64,000 bases of DNA. Origin: Chryseobacterium taichungense (lineage in GTDB: Bacteria; Bacteroidota; Bacteroidia; Flavobacteriales; Weeksellaceae). Below, in pieces: positions 55,257 to 62,807 of the stretch. The DNA is taken from contig NZ_FOBV01000007.1 in NCBI RefSeq assembly GCF_900109935.1, positions 186,001-250,000 on the forward strand, given 5' to 3'. The position numbers and the translations under genes are program-made. Numbering within the stretch: position 1 is the stretch's first letter; the number at the start of each line of letters is the position of its first letter. The notes beneath the pieces were generated by a model that searched no databases, was not told the DNA's origin, and was given only the letters and a program-made list of their open reading frames with translations.

Positions 55257-56807
55257 TTAAAGATCAAACTTAATCCCTTGCGCTAAAGGAAGGTTTGTCG
55301 TATAGTTTATGGTATTCGTCTGTCTTCTCATATAATATTTCCAAACATCCGAACCTGATTCTCTTCCGCCTCCGGTTTCCTTCTCACCACCGAATGCGCC
55401 GCCGATTTCAGCACCGGAAGTCCCGATATTTACATTGGCAATACCGCAATCTGAACCTGCATGGGAAAGGAATAATTCTGCTTCTCTTAAATTTTGTGTC
55501 ATAATAGCAGATGATAAGCCTTGAGGAACATCATTCTGAATCGCGATGGCTTCTTCTAAAGTTTTATATTTAATAAGATATAAAATTGGCGCAAATGTTT
55601 CATGTTGTACAATTTCATAAGAATTCTTCACTTCTGCGATACATGGCTTTACATAACATCCGGATTCGTAGCCTTTTCCTTTCAATACTTCACCTTCAAC
55701 GATGAATTTTGCACCTTCTTTTTTACCTTTTTTAATGGCTTCTTGATACATATTTACGGCATCTGCGTCGATAAGTGGTCCCACATGATTCGTTTCATCA
55801 AGAGGATTACCGATTTTCAATTGTCCGTAAGCTTTAACCAGTCTGTTTTTCACTTCATCATAAACGCTTTCGTGGATAATAAGCCTTCTGGTAGAAGTAC
55901 ATCTTTGTCCTGCCGTACCTACTGCTCCGAAAACGGCACCGATGATTGACATATTAATATCAGCATCCTGAGTGATGATAATAGCATTGTTTCCTCCCAG
56001 TTCCAGAATAGATTTTCCGAATCTTTGAGCGACATTTGCAGACACCATTCTTCCTACTCTTGTAGAACCTGTAAAAGATATTAAGGCTACCCTTTTGTCA
56101 TCAACAAGTCTTTGCCCGATCTCATGATCTGCTACCAAAACACTGGAAATTCCTTCAGAAAGATTGTTTTCTTTTAAAACTTCATTCATAATGTTTTGAC
56201 AGGCAATGGCACATAGCGGAGTTTTTTCTGATGGCTTCCAGATGGTAACGTTTCCGCAAATCCATGCTAAGGCTGTGTTCCATGACCATACAGCTACCGG
56301 AAAATTGAAAGCGGTGATAATTCCTACAATTCCCAGTGGGTGATATTGTTCGTACATTCTGTGGCCGGGCCTTTCCGAATGCATCGTGTAGCCGTGTAGC
56401 TGTCTTGATACTCCCACGGCAAAGTCGCAGATATCGATCATTTCCTGAACTTCACCCAAACCTTCTTGTAGAGATTTTCCCATTTCGTAAGAGACCAGCT
56501 TTCCAAGATCATTTTTGTACTGTCTTAGTTTCTGGCCCAATTGTCTTACCATTTCTCCTCTTTTAGGAGCCGGAATCAATCTGAATTCTTTAAAAGCTTT
56601 TTCTGCGGATTCGATTACTTTGTTGTAATCAGACTCCCCGGAAGTTTTAACTTTAGCAATAAGGTTTCCGTCTACCGGAGAATAACTTTCTATTGTTTTC
56701 CCCGTTGCAAAGTATTTTCCGCCTGTTGAAGTCCCCTTATTTTCATCCTTAATTCCTAGATTTTTGAGCGTTTTTTCAATCCCAAAATCTTTTACTTTTT
56801 TAGACAT
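55257..56807 (-). CDS. Aldehyde dehydrogenase, ALDH7 type (aminoadipate semialdehyde dehydrogenase)
   Basis: This 516-residue NAD(P) aldehyde dehydrogenase has an NAD-binding Rossmann part with FNFPVAVWSWNTALAWICGN and KPSEKTP. The catalytic Glu is in LELGGNNAII (about residue 270) and the catalytic Cys in AGQRCTSTRRL (about 304). The overall sequence resembles human ALDH7A1 and bacterial piperideine-6-carboxylate dehydrogenases. Together with lysine 6-transaminase it converts lysine to 2-aminoadipate. It precedes lat by 120 bases on the same strand. Confidence 0.88.
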   Translation of the reverse strand: MSKKVKDFGIEKTLKNLGIKDENKGTSTGGKYFATGKTIESYSPVDGNLIAKVKTSGESDYNKVIESAEKAFKEFRLIPAPKRGEMVRQLGQKLRQYKNDLGKLVSYEMGKSLQEGLGEVQEMIDICDFAVGVSRQLHGYTMHSERPGHRMYEQYHPLGIVGIITAFNFPVAVWSWNTALAWICGNVTIWKPSEKTPLCAIACQNIMNEVLKENNLSEGISSVLVADHEIGQRLVDDKRVALISFTGSTRVGRMVSANVAQRFGKSILELGGNNAIIITQDADINMSIIGAVFGAVGTAGQRCTSTRRLIIHESVYDEVKNRLVKAYGQLKIGNPLDETNHVGPLIDADAVNMYQEAIKKGKKEGAKFIVEGEVLKGKGYESGCYVKPCIAEVKNSYEIVQHETFAPILYLIKYKTLEEAIAIQNDVPQGLSSAIMTQNLREAELFLSHAGSDCGIANVNIGTSGAEIGGAFGGEKETGGGRESGSDVWKYYMRRQTNTINYTTNLPLAQGIKFDL

Positions 56808-56831
56808 AAAAATTTTACTTTTCGTTTTCCC

Positions 56832-56862
56832 TAAAGTTAAAAATATTACGCGAACTGCAAAA
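56832..56862 (-). promoter_or_regulatory. Promoter of the lysine degradation genes
   Basis: The minus strand shows TTTTG (56862-56858) and TAACTTTA (56839-56832), 18 bases apart. The -7 box has one mismatch to TAnnTTTG. It lies 25 bases before the dehydrogenase start. Confidence 0.45.
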
Positions 56863-56888
56863 TTTAAATTTTTTTAACTTGTTTTTTA

Positions 56889-56919
56889 TTTGGACTAATT
56901 ATAAACATGCTTATCTTTG
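56889..56919 (+). promoter_or_regulatory. Promoter of the 49-residue membrane protein gene
   Basis: TTTG (56889-56892) and TATCTTTG (56912-56919) are 19 bases apart, an exact consensus promoter. The start codon is 25 bases later. Confidence 0.8.
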
Positions 56920-56944
56920 TATGGTAATCTTTTGACACACAGAA

Positions 56945-57094
56945 ATGGAAAGCTCACAGGAAAATAATTCGAAATTGAAGAAGTGGTTTAAGCGCGTTGG
57001 CTGGGCAGGATTTGCCTTTTTTACGATAAAAGGACTGATATGGCTGGTGATATTTTACTTTGGTGCCGATACGCTTCAAAGTTGCATAAAATAA
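56945..57094 (+). CDS. Small single-span membrane protein (49 residues)
   Basis: A 49-codon frame starts ATGGAAAGC and stops at TAA (57092-57094). It encodes a polar N-terminus rich in S, Q, N and K, then one hydrophobic segment (VGWAGFAFFTIKGLIWLVIFYF, about residues 18-39) and a short tail GADTLQSCIK. It has an exact consensus promoter in front and a perfect terminator three bases after the stop, so it is a complete small transcription unit. The function is unknown. Confidence 0.82.
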   Translation: MESSQENNSKLKKWFKRVGWAGFAFFTIKGLIWLVIFYFGADTLQSCIK

Positions 57095-57096
57095 AT

Positions 57097-57121
57097 AAAG
57101 CAGAGATATTTCTCTGCTTTT
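57097..57121 (+). terminator. Terminator of the 49-residue protein gene
   Basis: The perfect 10-bp stem AAAGCAGAGA (57097-57106) with TCTCTGCTTT (57111-57120) has a 4-base loop and is followed by TGTTGTTT. Confidence 0.85.
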
Positions 57122-57175
57122 GTTGTTTAAGTATTTTATTATAAATTATGTAATTCTCTATTCCTGTGTTTTTTA

Positions 57176-57183
57176 TATTTTTG
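57176..57183 (+). promoter_or_regulatory. -7 promoter element of the ParE-like toxin gene
   Basis: TATTTTTG matches TAnnTTTG, 12 bases before the ATG, so the message would start only a few bases before the coding region. No good -33 box is visible. Confidence 0.4.
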
Positions 57184-57195
57184 AAAAAACATTAG

Positions 57196-57501
57196 ATGAA
57201 AAAAGTAGTATGGTCCGTAAAAGCCCAGAAAAACTACAGGGATAATTTACTTTATTTAAAAGAGTTCTGGACTAAAAAAGAAATAAAAAAATTCATGAAG
57301 GCGGTAGATACCGCTGTTGTGAACATTTCTCAAAATCCGTATATCGGCTCTGCCTACGAAGAAAATATCCATTACAGAAAATATTTAATTGTAGAACAAA
57401 TTTATTTATACTACCGATTAACCGAGAAAGATGAAATCCTGCTGGCCTCTTTCTGGAATAATTATCAGAACCCTGAAAAATTAAAGAAATTCCTGCCTTA
57501 G
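57196..57501 (+). CDS. ParE/RelE-type toxin without an adjacent co-directional antitoxin
   Basis: This 101-residue protein has the ParE/RelE superfamily pattern: VVWSVKAQKNYRDNLLYLKEFW, then ISQNPYIGSAYEEN and YRKYLIVEQIYLYYRLTEKDEILLASFWNNYQNPEKL. The last part, with W/F..R.NPE, is the usual end of these toxins. The gene upstream ends in a terminator, so no antitoxin precedes it. Downstream, on the opposite strand, a small helix-turn-helix-like protein gene overlaps its last 21 bases and is the best antitoxin candidate. Confidence 0.87.
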   Translation: MKKVVWSVKAQKNYRDNLLYLKEFWTKKEIKKFMKAVDTAVVNISQNPYIGSAYEENIHYRKYLIVEQIYLYYRLTEKDEILLASFWNNYQNPEKLKKFLP

Positions 57502-57777
57502 TTCTTCCGTAAATTCTATATGCTCTTTTACATTGCCCTTTTCATAATCATCTTCCGCATCCTGAAGTTCCATTAAAAGTGCTTCTTTAGGGTATAATGC
57601 TTTGGTCAGCAATTCAATCTCTTCCATAGAAAAAGAATTTTCTTTAAGCTTGCGATAATAAGTTGGGGTTTTAAGGCCCAATAGATTGATAAAATATCCT
57701 GTTTTATAATTAGAATTCTGAATAAGTTGCGGAATACTGTCCCGGTATTTCTTAAACTCAAGTACTGTATTTATCAT
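57481..57777 (-). CDS. Helix-turn-helix-like protein, candidate antitoxin
   Basis: This 98-residue protein has a predicted helix-turn-helix around KTGYFINLLGLKTPTYYRKLKENSFSMEEIELLTKAL (about residues 26-62), with spacing like phage-repressor domains. The acidic C-terminal tail, AEDDYEKGNVKEHIEFTEELRQEF, resembles toxin-binding tails of antitoxins. It lies tail to tail with the ParE-like toxin, overlapping by 21 bases, and downstream of the Arc-type and SPFH genes on the same strand. I do not recognise a named family; the antitoxin role is inferred. Confidence 0.6.
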   Translation of the reverse strand: MINTVLEFKKYRDSIPQLIQNSNYKTGYFINLLGLKTPTYYRKLKENSFSMEEIELLTKALYPKEALLMELQDAEDDYEKGNVKEHIEFTEELRQEFL

Positions 57778-57832
57778 ATTATGAGAATTATCTTATACAA
57801 AAATAAGAAAAAATTATAATTTTATTACTAAA

Positions 57833-58021
57833 TTATTGTTTCTTTTTCCTGCCCGAATCTATAAGGCTTTGATGAAGTAAATATTCAATTTGCCCATTTA
57901 CACTTCTGAACTCATCATTTGCCCACTTTTCCAGGAGTTTGTACGTAGACTCATCTATCCTTATGACAAAAGATTTTTTGCCTTTGTTTTCGGTAGGATT
58001 CTGAGCTTTTCCTGATTTCAT
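57833..58021 (-). CDS. Arc-type ribbon-helix-helix DNA-binding protein
   Basis: This 62-residue protein has a short Lys-rich N-terminus and an Arc-like domain KSFVIRIDESTYKLLEKWANDEFRSVNGQIEYLLHQSL (about residues 16-53): one strand and two helices. I recall similar Arc-like proteins next to SPFH genes in other bacteria, as here. It may repress its own operon through the palindrome at 58958. Confidence 0.8.
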   Translation of the reverse strand: MKSGKAQNPTENKGKKSFVIRIDESTYKLLEKWANDEFRSVNGQIEYLLHQSLIDSGRKKKQ

Positions 58022-58073
58022 TTTTTCTTTATTTAATGCAATGAAGATTTACTAACTGTATAATTTACATCTA

Positions 58074-58940
58074 TTAATTATATAAGGTTCCTGCGTTTAA
58101 GATTGGGGTTGCAGCTTTCTCTCCACAAAGAACGACCATTAAATTGCTCACCATCGCAGCTTTTCTTTCATCATCCAGCTCAACAATATTTTCTTCGGAG
58201 AGTTTTTTCAACGCTAAATCTACCATTCCTACTGCTCCTTCCACGATTTTAGTTCTTGCCGCTACAATTGCTGTTGCCTGCTGTCTTTGAAGCATTGCTC
58301 CTGCAATTTCCGATGCATAAGCAAGATGTGATATTCTGGCTTCCTGGATAACAATACCTGCTTTTGAAAGTCTTTCCGTAAGCTCCTGCTCGAGAATAGC
58401 ATTGATTTTATCTCCTCCCTCTCTTAAGGTAATCGGTGCATGATCATCTTCCAGATTGTCATAAGGAAAACTCATTGCCAGATGTCTCACTGCAGCCTCA
58501 CTTTGCATTCTTACGAAATCAGAATACCGCTCGACATCAAAAGCTGCTTTGTACGTGTCACCAACTTTCCAGACGATAACTACCGCGATTTCAATCGGGT
58601 TTCCCATTTTGTCATTTACTTTCAGCGTCTGTCCCTGAAGGTTTTCAGAACGAAGGCTGATTCTCTGTGATGAATACAAAGGATTAATAAAAAATAATCC
58701 ATTTTCTTTTACTGTTCCAACGTATTTTCCGAAGAAATTCAGAACCCGTGAATGGTTTGGCTGAATGATCATCAATCCTTTTAAAAAGAAACAGGAAAGT
58801 ATGAAACATAAAAATGCGATGACAACAAAAGTAATGCTGTAGTCAACTCCTGTGATAAAGAAATAAACTGAGGCAATAAACAGTACCAGACAAATAACCA
58901 GAGTAAGATATCCTGACATTGGCTTTAGAACTTTTTCCAT
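58074..58940 (-). CDS. SPFH/band 7 domain membrane protein
   Basis: This 288-residue protein has two N-terminal membrane segments (about residues 10-28 and 33-54) and a following SPFH domain. Typical parts are IQPNHSRVLNFFGKYVGTVKENGLFFINPL, VVWKVGDTYKAAFDVERYSDFVRMQSEAAVRHLA and the coiled region LQRQQATAIVAARTKIVEGAVGMV. SPFH proteins organise membrane microdomains; bacterial members are often tied to proteases or envelope stress. It is followed by the Arc-type gene 52 bases on. Confidence 0.88.
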   Translation of the reverse strand: MEKVLKPMSGYLTLVICLVLFIASVYFFITGVDYSITFVVIAFLCFILSCFFLKGLMIIQPNHSRVLNFFGKYVGTVKENGLFFINPLYSSQRISLRSENLQGQTLKVNDKMGNPIEIAVVIVWKVGDTYKAAFDVERYSDFVRMQSEAAVRHLAMSFPYDNLEDDHAPITLREGGDKINAILEQELTERLSKAGIVIQEARISHLAYASEIAGAMLQRQQATAIVAARTKIVEGAVGMVDLALKKLSEENIVELDDERKAAMVSNLMVVLCGEKAATPILNAGTLYN

Positions 58941-58957
58941 GATATAAATTTTTAATT

Positions 58958-58976
58958 TGATATTATTTTAATATCA
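58958..58976. promoter_or_regulatory. Palindrome upstream of the SPFH gene, probable operator
   Basis: TGATATTA (58958-58965) and TAATATCA (58969-58976) are exact inverted arms with a TTT spacer, 18 bases before the SPFH start codon. It resembles operators of small dimeric regulators such as PadR or ribbon-helix-helix proteins. The Arc-type protein of this operon is the nearest candidate. Confidence 0.5.
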
Positions 58977-59079
58977 TAAAGATATGAATAAGTTTCAATT
59001 TAAAAAATGACAATTTATATTTTGTATTAAAGTTTTTAGTTAATTATACATTCAATGTTCTACTGCTGTAATTTAATAA

Positions 59080-59111
59080 TGAAAAATCCCGGAAAGCAAT
59101 TTCCGGGATTT
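59080..59111 (-). terminator. Terminator of the ResB-CcsA gene
   Basis: The 12-bp stem AAATCCCGGAAA (59084-59095) with TTTCCGGGATTT (59100-59111) is followed on the minus strand by a short T run. It lies 21 bases after the stop codon. Confidence 0.8.
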
Positions 59112-59132
59112 AACTTAATAAATATTTTAAAT

Positions 59133-62100
59133 TTATTTTTTAGTTAAAACTTTAAACTTAACGTAAGATGCTACGGATAAAGCAAGCATAACAGAAAGGC
59201 CAATATACACCCAAGCCGGCACCGGCACTGGATCTCCCGCAGCATAAGAGTGAAGCCCGCTTAGGTAGTAATTTACCCCGAAATACGTCATCACCATCGA
59301 ACAGAAAGCAAACATCGTTGCCACGTGGAATGCCCATCTGCTTCTTAATCCCGGAACCAATCTCATGTGCAATACAAATGCATACACCATAATCGAAATG
59401 AAAGCCCAGGTTTCTTTCGGGTCCCAGCTCCAGTATCTTCCCCACGATTCGTTGGCCCAGATTCCTCCCAAGAAGTTTCCGACTGTAAGTGCAAATAATC
59501 CGATCGTAAGAGACATTTCGGAAACAATAGCCAGCTCCTTCAATGTTGTATCGTGATGAATGCTATGAGTAGTTTTATTGGAAATAATATAAAATATTAA
59601 ACTGATCACTGCAATAATCATCGACAGTGCGAAGAATCCATAACTGGAAGTAATGATCGCAACATGTACAATCAGCCAGTATGATTTCAATACAGGAACC
59701 AAAGGTGTGATCTGCGGATCAAGAGCAGAACCTCCATGCGCAAATCCCATCATGATAACCGCTACCATAAATCCTGCAGCCGGAATTAATGCATTTGAAT
59801 TTCGATACAGGAACAATCCTGCTGAAATACCAACCCATGAAATAAAGATGATGGCTTCGTACCCATTACTCCATGGTGCGTGACCTGAAATATACCATCT
59901 GGCAACCAATCCTAAGAAATGGAATACATATCCTACTGCTCCAATAACGATAACCGCTTTAATTACTTTCTTTAAATTTTTATTAGACCTGAATAATTCT
60001 ACAAAACCTAAGATCAGAAGAAGTCCCCCAACTATCGTGTAGAAAATCAATAATTTGAAATTGATATTTACTTTATTCATGAAAACTTCAAGATCCACTT
60101 TTGATTTGGCAGGAACTACAGCTTTCCCCCATTTCTGTTGGTAGTCTGAAAGTTTTTTCAATTCTGCATCTGCTCTTTTCCAGTCACCGGTCTGCTGTGC
60201 GACCAATACTTCTGCAAGGTAAGGTCCCATCACTTGCTGAGATTCTGTATCCGGTTCAAATTTTTGGTTTAACCATGAATGCCATGTATGGTTGGCGTCA
60301 TTTTTTACAGGAACAATTCTCATAAACTGTCCTGAGAAAATTTCCTGGAATACCTGCACTCTTTCGTTGACTGCGATTACTTCTTTATCGTAATTGGTCT
60401 GTTCAGAAGCTTTTTTACGGAAGGCAATATCATAATCTCTTTCCAGTACATAATGAAGATTTCCATTAGCATCAGAAGGAATCAGGTTTAATAGGCTCGT
60501 ATAGCCATCTTCGTCAGCTTTTGTTTTTTCTTTCAGGGCGTCGCCGCCTTTTGTTCCTACTTTTATTAAAGGAACTGCAATCCAGTTGTCAGGATTTGTA
60601 TTAATAGATAAGAACCATTGATCGGCAGTCAGTGATTTTCCGTCTGTCCCTTTGAATTCGTCTCTTTTATACAGTTTTCTTAAAACATCCAGTGCTTGCG
60701 TATTGATCGGTACAATTCTGCCTTCGAAATTCTGAACGAGCAGATAACCGAATTTATCAGCATGCTCTTCACTGATTTTATTTTTTGCAATAATTTCATC
60801 AGCAGAAATACTTCTGATTTTTGTATGAGATTCGGAAGGTGCTGCTGAAGCCGATTGAGCCGGAGCGATCTCAGCATCATGATTGTGTTGATCTCCTTCT
60901 GTATGAATATGCTCTCTGCTTCCGTCAGTTGTGCCATGAGTCTCAATTTTCTGAGCATTCAGACCAAGACTTAAAAGCAGTAAAACAATGGTGGCCGCTC
61001 TTCTCTTGTTGACATCTTTCAGCATTTTGTTCAGTTTCCAGAAGTGTGTCCCTTTCCAGAAGAACATAAAGAACATGCCTCCGAATAAGAAAGTATAACC
61101 AATGTAAGAAATGATAGTTCCCCAAAAATCGTGGTTTACGGAAAGTACCGTACCCATTCTGTCCGGATCAAAACTCGACTGGAAAAAGCGGTAGCCTTTA
61201 TGATTTAAAACGTGATTCATATAAATTTTAAAAGGAGTCTGCTTTCCCTCGTCAATAATTTTAATGTGGCTTTCATAGGCACTCGGCGATGAACTTCCGG
61301 GATACGTTTCCATTACAAAATCATCCAATTTAAGGGAGAAAGGCGTATTGTAAATTTTCGGGCCGAAACCGATCATGATATTTAATCCATCCATTGTCAC
61401 CTGTTTGTAAGCATTTGGATTTCCTTTTTCAACGGAAAGATCAACCAGCTTTTTTGTTTTTGGTCCCTGGATTTCAACCGTCAGCATGTCGGGAATATTC
61501 TGATCTTTCTTTCGGTCTCCTTCAATAGCCATTAATTTTCCTTTTTTAAGACCTTCAGGAACAACCAGTTTCAATTCGTTAATTGAATATAAACTTCTTA
61601 AAGCCAACGGCTGAAATTCATCCTTTTTCGTATTTCCTGTAGCCTGGGTTGCCATGGTCATATAGCTCGCATCAACAGGCGTTTTGATGAATAATTTCCC
61701 GCCTTCATTTTTAAATTCTACGGCACCTTCGATAGGTCTGTTGAAAGTAACCAGCGTTCCGTTGATCGATTTGGTTTCGCCGGGTTTAATGAAAATATTC
61801 TGTCTTCCCGTTTGTCCTGTGGATACCAAATGAAGATATTCTGAACCATTCGGATCAGCCAGAAGACTGTCTTTTTTTCTTTGAACATATTCTTTTGCGA
61901 TCACTTTGACTTCCTTTCCGTGGAAATCATACGTTGCCTGCAGATCTTTGTGCAAAGGAGACATTAGATAAGGGACATCTTGATAATTCAAGACATCACC
62001 TTTTTCTTCAATCTGAATCTTCAGGAAGTTTTTGTCTGTTACAATTTCATTAGAGGTTTCACCCTCTCTGATGTGCATGGTCCCTTCAAAACTGATGTAT

Positions 62101-62387
62101 CTTGTGATGGCACCACCAATGAAAATCAATACAAATGCAAGGTGAAAAACCAACACCGGCCATTTCTCTCTTTTCCAAAGTCTGTATCTTCCGATATTTC
62201 CGATAAAATTGAGGATGAGCAGGAACATGATTAATTCAAACCACCATGCTTCATAAATTAAAGCTTTTGCTGTGGGAGTTCCATAGTCGTTTTCTAAGAA
62301 CGTTGCATAAGCCATCGCAAATGCGTACACCAATAACAACACAGCCATTGTTCTGGTCGAGATAAGAATATCCTGGATCTTCTTCAT
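59133..62387 (-). CDS. Cytochrome c biogenesis protein, ResB-CcsA fusion
   Basis: This 1084-residue integral membrane protein combines an N-terminal ResB-like part (LLVYAFAMAYATFLENDYGTPTAKALIYEAWWFELIMFLLI) with large extracytoplasmic loops, and a C-terminal CcsA/CcmC-like part whose WWD domain reads WANESWGRYWSWDPKETWAFISI (about residue 990). Together these export and attach heme to apocytochrome c in system II. Fused genes are common in Bacteroidota. The start at 62387 (MKKIQDIL) is preferred to an ATG eight codons earlier, because a -7 box covers that position. Confidence 0.93.
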   Translation of the reverse strand: MKKIQDILISTRTMAVLLLVYAFAMAYATFLENDYGTPTAKALIYEAWWFELIMFLLILNFIGNIGRYRLWKREKWPVLVFHLAFVLIFIGGAITRYISFEGTMHIREGETSNEIVTDKNFLKIQIEEKGDVLNYQDVPYLMSPLHKDLQATYDFHGKEVKVIAKEYVQRKKDSLLADPNGSEYLHLVSTGQTGRQNIFIKPGETKSINGTLVTFNRPIEGAVEFKNEGGKLFIKTPVDASYMTMATQATGNTKKDEFQPLALRSLYSINELKLVVPEGLKKGKLMAIEGDRKKDQNIPDMLTVEIQGPKTKKLVDLSVEKGNPNAYKQVTMDGLNIMIGFGPKIYNTPFSLKLDDFVMETYPGSSSPSAYESHIKIIDEGKQTPFKIYMNHVLNHKGYRFFQSSFDPDRMGTVLSVNHDFWGTIISYIGYTFLFGGMFFMFFWKGTHFWKLNKMLKDVNKRRAATIVLLLLSLGLNAQKIETHGTTDGSREHIHTEGDQHNHDAEIAPAQSASAAPSESHTKIRSISADEIIAKNKISEEHADKFGYLLVQNFEGRIVPINTQALDVLRKLYKRDEFKGTDGKSLTADQWFLSINTNPDNWIAVPLIKVGTKGGDALKEKTKADEDGYTSLLNLIPSDANGNLHYVLERDYDIAFRKKASEQTNYDKEVIAVNERVQVFQEIFSGQFMRIVPVKNDANHTWHSWLNQKFEPDTESQQVMGPYLAEVLVAQQTGDWKRADAELKKLSDYQQKWGKAVVPAKSKVDLEVFMNKVNINFKLLIFYTIVGGLLLILGFVELFRSNKNLKKVIKAVIVIGAVGYVFHFLGLVARWYISGHAPWSNGYEAIIFISWVGISAGLFLYRNSNALIPAAGFMVAVIMMGFAHGGSALDPQITPLVPVLKSYWLIVHVAIITSSYGFFALSMIIAVISLIFYIISNKTTHSIHHDTTLKELAIVSEMSLTIGLFALTVGNFLGGIWANESWGRYWSWDPKETWAFISIMVYAFVLHMRLVPGLRSRWAFHVATMFAFCSMVMTYFGVNYYLSGLHSYAAGDPVPVPAWVYIGLSVMLALSVASYVKFKVLTKK

Positions 62388-62408
62388 GATAAATATATAC
62401 TTGATAGG

Positions 62409-62434
62409 CAAAAATAAGGATGATAAACTACAAA
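62409..62434 (-). promoter_or_regulatory. Promoter element of the ResB-CcsA gene
   Basis: The minus strand reads TATTTTTG (62416-62409), a -7 match 22 bases before the start. TTTG at 62434-62431 is only 14 bases upstream of it, which is short for a -33 box. Confidence 0.4.
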
Positions 62435-62780
62435 GCCGTTAAAAAAAGCTGTTTTTTATCACTTTAAGACTGATAATCGTTATTTTTAAAGATTCTTAAT
62501 AAGAATATTTTTATTAAGGATAATTTAATAGTTTCAGTCGGTTTCTTTTCAATTTACTGGTGATTGTTATGTTAACAGGATATGTATTTAAATTAATTAG
62601 AATTATTAAGGAAAGAAAGCTTTATTGACTGATTTTATCTGTGGAAAAATCAAATAAAAAAATTAAATCATTTTTAAATTATTTTAAATATTTTAGTATT
62701 TGAAAACAACAAATCGATTAATAATTTTCTGTCCAAAAATTAAAATTTCTTTTTAAGCAAACACGCTTTTTTAATGCCTA
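62435..62780. other. AT-rich intergenic region between divergent ccsA-like and ftsK genes
   Basis: About 350 bases of very AT-rich sequence without an open frame of note. Long runs such as TTTTTAAATTATTTTAAATATTTTAG near 62670 suggest no more than spacer or curved promoter DNA. Confidence 0.5.
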
Positions 62781-62787
62781 AAAACAT

Positions 62788-62795
62788 TAAATTTG
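62788..62795 (+). promoter_or_regulatory. -7 promoter element of ftsK
   Basis: TAAATTTG matches TAnnTTTG, 12 bases before the ATG. The -33 region holds TTTTTT at about the right distance but no G. Confidence 0.5.
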
Positions 62796-62807
62796 CCACA
62801 ATATATT

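Noticed and set aside
62388..62411. Earlier ATG start for the ResB-CcsA protein
   Set aside because: The codon lies inside a -7 box, and the residues MPIKYIFI add nothing to the family.
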